Shown: positions 7,650 to 14,941 of the stretch, in pieces
How positions within the stretch are numbered: the stretch's first letter is position 1
Layout: every line of letters begins with the position of its first letter
From: Bacteriovoracaceae bacterium UBA4573
GTDB taxonomy: Bacteria; Bdellovibrionota; UBA1018; UBA923
Direction of reading: 5' to 3'
NCBI GenBank assembly: GCA_002387735.1
Contig: DGKJ01000102.1
Coordinates: 1-28,542, forward strand
DNA: 28,542 nt
Program-made: the position numbers and the translations under genes
The notes under the pieces: model-generated
Database searches by the model: none
Seen by the model: only the letters and a program-made list of their open reading frames with translations
Told to the model about the DNA's origin: nothing

Positions 7650-8528
7650 CTATTGAGCCTGAAAGCGAAACTCAAGCTTCGTGAAAAACGAAAAATTCCG
7701 ATCAAGCGGGGTGCCCGTCTGAGGGTGGTCGATGTAAACCACCTTGGGAATCACTTTGATCTCCTCGAGCCGAACACCGTGTCGATGGCGGTGTTGGTTC
7801 TTATAGGCCGTAAACCGAGCATAGGTCTCGACATAAACGCGAAACTCTCCGAAATCGAGCAGTGCGGGCTCGAAAACCATTCGGGCACTGGCCTCCGTGG
7901 ATCCACGCAACAAGTGGCGAAGCTCTAGCGCCGAGGAGTGCCGATAGAATCGATCAGAACCAAACGACAAATAGGAGCTCCCGTCATAGTAAGTGAGGTC
8001 CTCAATTGCGATCGGAGCTACAGACAAGCTCACACCCGACTTTCGATTCGGACGATAGGTGTAGCGCAGGCCGGCCGCACCACCCTTGGATTTTACGCCA
8101 AGCTGATTATCGAAAACCACGGTTTCCCAAATATCGAGATAAAGCGCGAACTGCGAGGGTAGGACTTTTCGGTAGTTTCGCACTGCCTGGAAATGAAAAT
8201 CCCCCATTCGTGCAAAATTGCGATCCGTACTTATGTGGAATTCTCGCGCATAGGCGTTGAAGTACGCGAAGATTTGTTCCAAGACATATCGTTCGTAGCT
8301 AAACACCCTCGGACGGCGCTGTTTTTTTTTGGTACGAAAAGCTCGGACCGCAAAAGTTCGCGGTTCCAACCGAACTGAGTTGTTTTGAGTTCGCAAATGT
8401 TCGGCATAGCGATCGTCAAACTCACTGTTCAACTCGATTGTTTGAGAATGAGCGGTGGCTGCAAGAACAATCCAACTCAAAAACCCCCAACACATCACGC
8501 GAACGCAGTTCCGCCGCCGCAGGTTCAT
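7650..8528 (-). CDS. Exported, possibly outer-membrane beta-strand-rich protein
   Basis: This 292-residue protein has a signal peptide (residues 1-28, cleavage near AHS). The mature part has many alternating polar/hydrophobic stretches with aromatic girdle-type residues (for example FALYLDIWETVVF and VYVETYARFTAY). It ends in LEFRFQAQ, close to the terminal strand signal of outer-membrane barrels, so a small barrel or surface protein is likely. No named family is recognised. It sits in the receptor/TonB/methyltransferase/glycosyltransferase operon, with gaps of 10 and 9 bases to its neighbours, and is probably part of the same pathway. Confidence 0.8.
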   Translation of the reverse strand: MNLRRRNCVRVMCWGFLSWIVLAATAHSQTIELNSEFDDRYAEHLRTQNNSVRLEPRTFAVRAFRTKKKQRRPRVFSYERYVLEQIFAYFNAYAREFHISTDRNFARMGDFHFQAVRNYRKVLPSQFALYLDIWETVVFDNQLGVKSKGGAAGLRYTYRPNRKSGVSLSVAPIAIEDLTYYDGSSYLSFGSDRFYRHSSALELRHLLRGSTEASARMVFEPALLDFGEFRVYVETYARFTAYKNQHRHRHGVRLEEIKVIPKVVYIDHPQTGTPLDRNFSFFTKLEFRFQAQ

Positions 8529-8538
8529 CGCTCCAAAT

Positions 8539-9234
8539 CTATCGAACTAAAACCGAGAACACAAATGTGTCGTAGGGCGAAGGCCAAAGACTACTAGTGT
8601 GAGCCGAGTCGATTTTTTTTTCGATTACTCGTAGTCCATGTGCGGCATACACCTCCCGGGCGATCTCTGCTTCCCATGCCCCTTGATGGGCACTCAACAC
8701 TCTAGCCTCCGTAAAACGTTGCGACTCATTCACAATTTTTGCCACGAGGGCGCTGAAATCTGAATATTTGCTGGGCAGCCCCCAACCATGGCACGGCCCG
8801 CACGACACGAACGGAAAAAATACGGTCCATAGGATCGTGTCCCCACGGAATAGTTCCTCAAGTGACACTTTAAGAAAGTCGCCAGTGATAGCGGTCCCTC
8901 CTACCGCCGCTCCGTGAGCGGCTGCGTAGTCCATGCGGCGCCACAGATTCAAATAGCGGCGGAACCCGTCGAGCTCTAGCCCGAAGAGTTGCGCCCGCGG
9001 GAAAGATCGCCGCAAAGCTCTCACATACGACCAGTTGCGACAGCCAACATCACACACAATCTGAGGGGGTTGAACGCCCGGAACCGAAATAGCATCTAGA
9101 AGTATCTGGTAGAATGCAATTTCTGGGTTCGCCGCGACTTCCTGCGACACCGCTGGCAACCCCGAGCGCAGCTTGAGTTGCCCTATTGCGCGCCGTCGTA
9201 ATTGAAAAGCGAAATCTCGAAATGTATCGAACAT
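8539..9234 (-). CDS. Class I SAM-dependent methyltransferase-like protein
   Basis: This 231-residue protein carries a Rossmann methyltransferase core. Motif I is VCDVGCRNWSY at residues 60-70, and the acidic end of strand two is LFGLELD at 84-89. A later segment, TILWTVFFPFVS, is in the position of motif IV/post IV. The substrate is unknown. The usual glycine-rich loop GxGxG is reduced to DVGCRNW, so cofactor binding should be tested. The gene starts 9 bases after the end of tonB and ends 10 bases before the exported barrel-like gene, all on the minus strand. No ribosome binding site is apparent before the ATG. Confidence 0.78.
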   Translation of the reverse strand: MFDTFRDFAFQLRRRAIGQLKLRSGLPAVSQEVAANPEIAFYQILLDAISVPGVQPPQIVCDVGCRNWSYVRALRRSFPRAQLFGLELDGFRRYLNLWRRMDYAAAHGAAVGGTAITGDFLKVSLEELFRGDTILWTVFFPFVSCGPCHGWGLPSKYSDFSALVAKIVNESQRFTEARVLSAHQGAWEAEIAREVYAAHGLRVIEKKIDSAHTSSLWPSPYDTFVFSVLVR

Positions 9235-9243
9235 GCATTCATG

Positions 9244-9864
9244 TTATTTCAGCGAAAACCGAAACGGAATGCGAAAACGAATTTCGCGTTCTGAACCCTC
9301 AAATCGCGCGAATCGCCACTTCTGTACCGTTGATAACGAAACCGAATCGAGCAGTTCACTTCCGGAGGATTCTACTAGCGCGGCACTGAGGAGACGCCCT
9401 CCCGAACCTTCTACCAAAACTTCCACGATCGCTCGGCCTTCCTCGCCCCGCAACTGAGCTAGACGCGGGTATACCGGCGCGACGTTTTGTTGAACGCTCC
9501 ACCTCATATACTGTTCGACACTCATTGAGGTACCGTCGCCACCGTCGTCTTTGGATATACGAACCTCAGGTATTTTCTGAACTTGCTCCTCATCTGCTCC
9601 AGAGGGCTCCGTTCGTTTGGTCGACGCGCCGGGGTTTAGCGATTGTTTTGTTAAATCTGCTTTCGCTTTTTTTGCCGCTAGCGGCCGAAGCTCCCCCGCC
9701 CTGCTAGGCGAACCAATGCGAACCATCTCAACCAGTACTTCAACCTGAGGGTCAGCTCGCTTTGACACCGGACACCAGCGCTCAGCCCAAGGGCAAAGGG
9801 AGAGTCCGAAAAAAAATAAAAATGCGGCGTGAACAAAAATTGAAATCGCAAAAAATTTTAACAT
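9244..9864 (-). CDS. tonB: TonB-family energy transducer
   Basis: This 206-residue protein has one N-terminal membrane anchor (residues 2-22), a charged linker without the usual Pro-rich repeats, and a TonB C-terminal domain at about 130-203. The signature parts are PVYPRLAQLRGEEG, VLVEGSGG, and STVQKWRF. TonB passes energy from the ExbB/ExbD motor to outer-membrane receptors. The start at 9864 shares its A with the TGA stop of the upstream receptor (TGATG), a sign of coupled translation and of a dedicated receptor-TonB pair. exbB and exbD are not in the window, so the motor must be supplied from elsewhere. Confidence 0.9.
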   Translation of the reverse strand: MLKFFAISIFVHAAFLFFFGLSLCPWAERWCPVSKRADPQVEVLVEMVRIGSPSRAGELRPLAAKKAKADLTKQSLNPGASTKRTEPSGADEEQVQKIPEVRISKDDGGDGTSMSVEQYMRWSVQQNVAPVYPRLAQLRGEEGRAIVEVLVEGSGGRLLSAALVESSGSELLDSVSLSTVQKWRFARFEGSEREIRFRIPFRFSLK

Positions 9865-11813
9865 CACAACGCTAGACTCGTGGTGAACCAATAACTACGT
9901 CCCGCGATCGGGTACCCAGGATGGTCGAATCCGCTTTCCTCAAAAATATTGGCGGCCCGTACCGCCATCTCTAGGGGCCCGGACTGCAATGCTAATCTCA
10001 CGTGAGTTTGAGCAATCGGACTAATCGTGTCCACTCCCGTTCGTCCGGTCCAGCGTTTTCCCCAGACCGACTCTTCGAGCGACAAAAACAGAAACCCGCT
10101 TCGAGCTTTCGGCAACAAAGTTAGCGCCCGCGCGAACGCTCCCAGATCGCACACTACCGACCCTAGTCCAATTACCCGGGGTTTATAGGCAAGATCTCGC
10201 CTGGTTTGAAAATCAAATGAGCGACTCACCGTTCCGGCGGCCCGCAGTCCAATAAAAGAGACGACGTTCCACTGTAGGTCATTTGACCAGGCGGTCACAA
10301 AAGCGTCGGCCGCATTGACGTACTGCGATCGAAAACTCGTGCCGTTAAAGACACTTTCAAAACTAATTCGATTGCGAATGCGGGCGTGCTGCACGAGCGA
10401 AAGAAACTGCACGCGCTCTGACTCGTGAGTGAACATGGCGGTCCACACACCGCTGCGCTCTAGCTTTAAAGAGTTATTCGGCAAGACTTCACCAAACGGC
10501 GTATGTTCGCCCGCAATTTGGGTGATTGTCGGATAGGCGTGCAAATACCCGTACGATGCAGTGAAGTGATTATCGCGCCCCAGACTCCAGGTCATCGCGG
10601 CAATTGCATCGCGGGTCGACGGCATTCGATTCGCAAGCTCTTGCCGCACCCAAGGGGCAAACGTGATTTCCGAAGTCAAATGGACTGGTACCGCAGCTGC
10701 TAGCCCCAAGATATTTCGATTTAAACGCCCGCTGTCGGCACGAACATAGTCGACGTGGTCGTCGACGGCAAAATGCAAATCGGCGCCCTTTCCAGTGGCT
10801 CCCCGCAATCGTTTTTCAACCGCCACTTTAGCGAAGCCCCCAAAAGTGCGGTTTTCATAAAGCGGTGGGTTCTTGATGGCTACTTTAGATAGGGAACCCG
10901 CCAACGCAACACTCGCGCCGCTCGATTTATTAAAAAATTCGGGATTACGCGCGGAAGCGCCAATGACCGAAAACAAATCTTCCTGGCGATCGCGCCCGGG
11001 AGCCTCAAGTGAACCGGGATTAGTGCGTGCATTGCCCGAGGCCAGACCAAACACATCAACGCCACTGGCGCCGTCGCGGTCAAAAACCCGCGACCAACGG
11101 GCGAGTGCGCCACCACCGGCCGAACTATTGTTGGCGCGTCGTTCGCGGGACCCGTTGCGATCATTTTTATACTCGTAATCGCCCTTGGTGTTGTGCCCGG
11201 TTATGGCGAAGGCCGCGGAATCGGAATTCGTCACTCGCTCGTAAACAGCAGATCCAAGAATGCTCTGATACGAACCGACGGTAAACGTGGAACCAAAGCG
11301 ATTGCGAAGCCGGCGCGAAGCCTTGGTACGAAGATTCATGCGCCCACTCGTCGAGGCCAGCGTCTGCGACGCAGGATCGAGCGCCTGATGGTGCGGCAAC
11401 CAGTACTCGACACTCTCAACTAAGGCACTGGGAACAAGAGAAAAATTAAAACCTACGCCGTTAGGGTCTACGATCGGCACACCGTCGATACTCACCGCAG
11501 TGGCCGCCGACGAAAGTCCGGTCGCCGTAATCACCGAACTCGCACTCCCAAAACCAGAGCGCGACCCACTTGTCAGCAGCGGAAGCTTACCAACCGTCTC
11601 ACGCAACTCGGCATCTAGATTTGGCCGCTCCAATCGAATTTTCGAAGGATCGTGAGCAATCTGATCATTAAACCGAGGTCGATCGCGCTCGACCAACACG
11701 TCTCCCACTGTGGCGACGCCTTCGTTAGCACTCGCAACCACACTCAAGACTGAGAGAAAAACCAAAAAAGAGGCTAGAACCAAGCCTCGGAAGAAAACGG
11801 CCCTGAACTGCAT
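9864..11813 (-). CDS. TonB-dependent outer-membrane receptor
   Basis: The predicted protein is 649 residues with a signal peptide (cleavage near VASA, residue 29). A plug domain follows, including ITATGLSSAATAVSIDGVPI and SALVESVEYW, the usual TonB-receptor plug pattern, then a long strand-rich barrel. The C-terminal region has NIFEESGFDHPGYPIAGRSY, similar to the last strands of BtuB/siderophore-type receptors. A TonB box is not clear. It imports an unknown substrate, perhaps a metal complex, cobalamin or a glycan. ATGs at 11813 and 11819 are both possible starts; the longest open frame (to 11972) would overlap the divergent PilZ gene and is unlikely. It heads the operon and is followed by tonB with a 1-base overlap. 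Confidence 0.9.
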   Translation of the reverse strand: MQFRAVFFRGLVLASFLVFLSVLSVVASANEGVATVGDVLVERDRPRFNDQIAHDPSKIRLERPNLDAELRETVGKLPLLTSGSRSGFGSASSVITATGLSSAATAVSIDGVPIVDPNGVGFNFSLVPSALVESVEYWLPHHQALDPASQTLASTSGRMNLRTKASRRLRNRFGSTFTVGSYQSILGSAVYERVTNSDSAAFAITGHNTKGDYEYKNDRNGSRERRANNSSAGGGALARWSRVFDRDGASGVDVFGLASGNARTNPGSLEAPGRDRQEDLFSVIGASARNPEFFNKSSGASVALAGSLSKVAIKNPPLYENRTFGGFAKVAVEKRLRGATGKGADLHFAVDDHVDYVRADSGRLNRNILGLAAAVPVHLTSEITFAPWVRQELANRMPSTRDAIAAMTWSLGRDNHFTASYGYLHAYPTITQIAGEHTPFGEVLPNNSLKLERSGVWTAMFTHESERVQFLSLVQHARIRNRISFESVFNGTSFRSQYVNAADAFVTAWSNDLQWNVVSFIGLRAAGTVSRSFDFQTRRDLAYKPRVIGLGSVVCDLGAFARALTLLPKARSGFLFLSLEESVWGKRWTGRTGVDTISPIAQTHVRLALQSGPLEMAVRAANIFEESGFDHPGYPIAGRSYWFTTSLAL

Positions 11814-11822
11814 GATCATCAG

Positions 11823-11852
11823 CCTATACGGGAATATTTTGCCGACAGTCAA
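11823..11852 (-). promoter_or_regulatory. Candidate sigma-70-type promoter of the receptor operon
   Basis: On the minus strand, TTGACT (11852-11847) is a good -35, followed after 18 bases by TATAGG (11828-11823) as a -10. The expected RNA start is about 11816, only a few bases from the ATG at 11813, so the message would be nearly leaderless. The elements are seen; activity is inferred. Confidence 0.45.
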
Positions 11853-11853
11853 G

Positions 11854-11869
11854 ATCACTTCGAAGTGAT
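11854..11869. promoter_or_regulatory. Perfect 16-bp palindrome, candidate operator
   Basis: ATCACTTCGAAGTGAT reads the same on both strands with no gap. It lies 1 base upstream of the -35 of the receptor operon and just upstream of an AATAAT (11874-11879) that could be the -10 of the divergent PilZ gene. A dimeric regulator bound here could control both genes. The protein that binds it is unknown; it does not resemble a Fur box. Confidence 0.55.
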
Positions 11870-11897
11870 TCAAAATAATTCGTGTTAACCTCTTTGG

Positions 11898-12653
11898 GTG
11901 AGCACCCTCAAAGCGGCTAAGGCCGCGGCTACACCGCCACCGATCTTTATTCGCGCGAACTTCAAGTTTCACGTTCTGGGGCAGGAGTTTAGCTTTTTAA
12001 ATCAGGCAATTTCGGTGTTTGGGGTTAGCGCTCTCAAGTGGTCTTATTTCGAACCAATTAGTCGCGTGGGTGAATTGGTCTCAATTTCCGTCGACGTACT
12101 CGCTCGCGAACGCTTCAAATTTACCACCACGGGCTCGCTCATGGCCGAACAAACGGTCGACGCCAATATGCTTTCAATTCGTTTTCATTTACAGCCGCAG
12201 GACAAAGTAAAACTAGAACATGCGATCGCAGTCGAAGGTTTTTGCCCGACCAGTCACATGCGAAAATATCCCAGAATCCCTGCCGTACAGAAAATTTCAG
12301 ACATGCCTCTGCGCGCCATTGCGCAGGTCGACGACAATGACCAAATGGTTTTTGACATCGCAAACCTCTCGCCAAACGGCATACTGCTCTACACCGAAAA
12401 CCCTAAGGGAGGCATCTACCTGCCGGGAAATCGCGTACGAGGCCAAATCGAACCGCGAGGGAGCTACGCGGATTCAATCCACTTCGAAGGGATCGTGCGA
12501 CGCACCTTCCAGGAACGCAACCTTGACTCTCAAAACCTGGCCCACTACCTGGGCGTGCGCTTTTCCCACATCCCACCAAGCCAGCAGGATCGGTTCGTCG
12601 ATCTACTGCGTTCGGTGCTCCACGACATTAAGCAGCTCAATCGCAACTCCTAA
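11898..12653 (+). CDS. PilZ-domain protein
   Basis: This 251-residue cytoplasmic protein starts with GTG at 11898 without a clear ribosome binding site. An N-terminal strand-rich region (residues 18-115) resembles the YcgR-N type of flanking domain only loosely. A PilZ domain follows. RxxxR is R122-R126 in MRKYPRIPA and the NxSxxG motif is N156-S158-G161 in IANLSPNGILL, both intact for c-di-GMP binding. It diverges from the receptor operon across an 84-base region holding the 16-bp palindrome. The role of the N-terminal part is unknown; it could interact with a flagellar or pilus component. Confidence 0.87.
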   Translation: MSTLKAAKAAATPPPIFIRANFKFHVLGQEFSFLNQAISVFGVSALKWSYFEPISRVGELVSISVDVLARERFKFTTTGSLMAEQTVDANMLSIRFHLQPQDKVKLEHAIAVEGFCPTSHMRKYPRIPAVQKISDMPLRAIAQVDDNDQMVFDIANLSPNGILLYTENPKGGIYLPGNRVRGQIEPRGSYADSIHFEGIVRRTFQERNLDSQNLAHYLGVRFSHIPPSQQDRFVDLLRSVLHDIKQLNRNS

Positions 12654-12682
12654 ACCTCAAGAATTACAGGTCTTTTTAATAT

Positions 12683-12710
12683 TTGACTTTATTTGTCATA
12701 TATTGATAAT
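12683..12710 (+). promoter_or_regulatory. Candidate promoter giving a leaderless message
   Basis: TTGACT (12683-12688) and GATAAT (12705-12710) are separated by 16 bases in AT-rich DNA. Transcription would start about 12717, which is the A of the ATG of the next gene. There is no ribosome binding site before that ATG, which agrees with a leaderless mRNA. Confidence 0.5.
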
Positions 12711-12716
12711 GGCCAG

Positions 12717-13505
12717 ATGTTTTTTTGGAAGCTCCCCCTTTGGGCGGGGCCAACACTTTTTTTGATGTTTTTTTTAGGGCCCGCACCGGGGCTCTCGGCC
12801 AACCCCCAAGATTGTTCGGCCACCCTGTCGGAAATCGCAACGCTCGATCAAATTAATTGGGTGGGAAACGCGCGCCCCTCCGAGGCTCTCTTCCAAAACA
12901 CCGCTCGTACTTTACCCAAGAGTCTGAACCCGTTAACAAGAGGTACTACTTTATACGCACTTCTCAGTTTTCAATCATTTAAAGCGGCGGCCGCATCGTC
13001 GAGTGAGATTAAAGTAGTCGGCACCCATCTTACCACCTCAATTGCGCGCCGGCCGGACGTCGTACAAAAGATTGAAGCCAACGGCGAATACGAATTTTCG
13101 CTGCTTGCGCACAGTGGTGAGACCACTCCCCCTCAGGAGGTTCTGCAATTTCGGGTACTAAGCGGCAAAACTGCGCATTTCACCGGAACCGTGTTTCGCG
13201 GAACCAGTAACCAAGTTCTAGCCGGACGCCGGCACGACGAGATCAATCTTTTGTTAAAACGAGCGGCAGGGAGCGAACACCCAATCGAGGAAATTGAACT
13301 GAATCACACTCACCCAATGTTTCAGTTCGTTGAAGTCTTAGCCCAACCACGCCCCCGATTTTTTATTACGCCTCTTTCGAATTCGGATTTGGCGCTCGCC
13401 GTTCGTTACTCCATCGACTACCCTGAAGTCGTTTTCACGATTAAGGCCATCACGCCGGGTGGTTTTTACTACAAAACGTCTTTTAAAAATGGTCGCACGC
13501 TCTAA
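12717..13505 (+). CDS. Secreted protein with possible JAB/MPN-like motif
   Basis: The start ATG at 12717 gives a 262-residue protein with a signal peptide (residues 1-28, cleavage after GLSA); an upstream ATG at 12693 falls in the promoter and is rejected. The region 110-250 includes strand IEEIELNHTHP (H197, H199, P200) and later PLSNSDLALA (S221, D224). HxHP followed by SxxD is the zinc-site pattern of JAB1/MPN/RadC-type metalloproteases, but the gap from H199 to S221 (21 residues) is longer than the usual 7. A mature enzyme of this class outside the cytoplasm would be unusual. The gene lies between a PilZ gene and a DUF454 gene on the same strand. The family call is tentative. Confidence 0.75.
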   Translation: MFFWKLPLWAGPTLFLMFFLGPAPGLSANPQDCSATLSEIATLDQINWVGNARPSEALFQNTARTLPKSLNPLTRGTTLYALLSFQSFKAAAASSSEIKVVGTHLTTSIARRPDVVQKIEANGEYEFSLLAHSGETTPPQEVLQFRVLSGKTAHFTGTVFRGTSNQVLAGRRHDEINLLLKRAAGSEHPIEEIELNHTHPMFQFVEVLAQPRPRFFITPLSNSDLALAVRYSIDYPEVVFTIKAITPGGFYYKTSFKNGRTL

Positions 13506-13568
13506 AAAGCATGGATCTTGACCTCGAAGTTATAGACGGAACCGAAAATTGGTTTTAAACGTTTTCCG

Positions 13569-13997
13569 GTGAGTCGCAAGAGCGCGGGCGAACCGGTTCC
13601 TGATTTTTCGAAATCGGTAAACGAAGATCGCCGTAAATATGTACGTTATTTTTTAATCGCGGTGGGTAATATATCGGTTGTGTTGGCGTTGCTTGGCATT
13701 TTTTTGCCGCTGCTCCCGACGACGCCGTTTTTATTGCTCGCTGCCGCCTGTTTTGCTCGTTCGTCAGAGAAATTCTACACGCGTTTACTCACCAATCCGC
13801 TTTTCGGAAAATATATTCGCGATTGGGTTGAACATCGCCGCGTACCGGTTCGTACCAAAATCGTAGCAATAACTTTGATCGTTCTTACGATGGGAAGTTC
13901 GATTATATTTTTCGTACCCTACGTCTGGGCCAAGATCGCTGGCGCTTTATTCGGTTGTTCGATTATTATTTTGATTCTACGCCAACGGAGTCGCTAA
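13569..13997 (+). CDS. DUF454 (YbaN-family) inner-membrane protein
   Basis: The protein is 142 residues and matches the DUF454/YbaN family. The signature PLLPTTPFLLLAAACFARSS comes first, then FYTRLLTNPLFGKYIRDW. A first pair of membrane segments lies at about 28-60 and a second at about 97-138. The function of the family is not established. The start is GTG at 13569 with no evident ribosome binding site, 63 bases after the secreted gene. Its last 32 bases overlap the end of the convergent secreted gene at 13966-14865. Confidence 0.9.
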   Translation: MSRKSAGEPVPDFSKSVNEDRRKYVRYFLIAVGNISVVLALLGIFLPLLPTTPFLLLAAACFARSSEKFYTRLLTNPLFGKYIRDWVEHRRVPVRTKIVAITLIVLTMGSSIIFFVPYVWAKIAGALFGCSIIILILRQRSR

Positions 13998-14865
13998 TTT
14001 CGACGAAATGCCGCACTGGTGGGCGATCGGCGCGAAAGTAGGTGGGCACCAACACCGGAAGTTGAATAGACCTTTTCTGTACGGCGCGAAAAGAGTTTCT
14101 CGTAAAACTCACCTCAATCTGCGCCCCACCGATATCTGCCAACCACTCCCCGATATCAAACGACTGCCACTGACCGCTGGTGCTTTTTCTAAAAATTCGA
14201 GTTTTTGTAAGGTCTCCGCCCACATGAATGGGTCTGCCTATAGCTGCCCAGTTTAGGTACCGTTCTAATACCGTCCCCAGATTGGCGGTGTAAAACACCC
14301 CGCCGTAAACTTCGGCGAGAAGTTGGACTCTAAAATCTTGGTTGGAGTACTCTTCGACGGCACGACCCTCGTGATACTGCATGCGACCAGCCGCCTGCAA
14401 TCGCTGTTCTTCTTCTGTTAAAAATGGACCAGGTCTCCGTATGGCAATTGCAATTACCTGCGCTCGTTTATTTAAAGGAGTTCTTACGATTGCGGACTCA
14501 GACGTCGCATACTGAATTAACATGCCTGCCTGACCTGCGCCGGGGTCCATTAAAGTATCTTCGAAATCCAAACGGTTTAAATCGTTAGCGAATCGCGTAC
14601 CCAAAATGGCACGATACTCCGGCAGCCCTCTTCCACTTTCGAATTTATTATTTTCAAGAATTTCTGATTGTTTCAGAAGCTCGGAACACATCTCTTGGTT
14701 TGGCATCTGCCTTGGTTCGGCCGTGTAGACTTCCTGCCACACCCGCGATGCCCGGACGTCGTCATGGGTGGCGGTTCGATACCCCCGTGGTGCCCCTAGA
14801 CCTGCGTAAACGTCGAGTGCCAACAGTGCCAACAGATAACAAAGTGATTTCAAATATCGCTGCAT
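13966..14865 (-). CDS. Secreted protein of unknown function
   Basis: This 299-residue protein has a signal peptide (residues 1-21, cleavage near VYAG). The rest is soluble and mixed in structure, with a hydrophobic stretch RAQVIAIAIRRPG near residue 135. I recognise no domain. It starts 76 bases after the end of the abcF gene on the same strand, so it could be read from the uup operon or from its own promoter. The 3' end overlaps the DUF454 gene by 32 bases on the opposite strand. Coding evidence is the long open frame, signal peptide and typical codons. Confidence 0.75.
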   Translation of the reverse strand: MQRYLKSLCYLLALLALDVYAGLGAPRGYRTATHDDVRASRVWQEVYTAEPRQMPNQEMCSELLKQSEILENNKFESGRGLPEYRAILGTRFANDLNRLDFEDTLMDPGAGQAGMLIQYATSESAIVRTPLNKRAQVIAIAIRRPGPFLTEEEQRLQAAGRMQYHEGRAVEEYSNQDFRVQLLAEVYGGVFYTANLGTVLERYLNWAAIGRPIHVGGDLTKTRIFRKSTSGQWQSFDIGEWLADIGGAQIEVSFTRNSFRAVQKRSIQLPVLVPTYFRADRPPVRHFVEISDSVGVESK

Positions 14866-14941
14866 TTCAAAACCCGCCGAATATTGCGCGCGGCATCATT
14901 AACCTGCCCATGGACTGAAATCAACGTCTTAGGGAGTTCAT

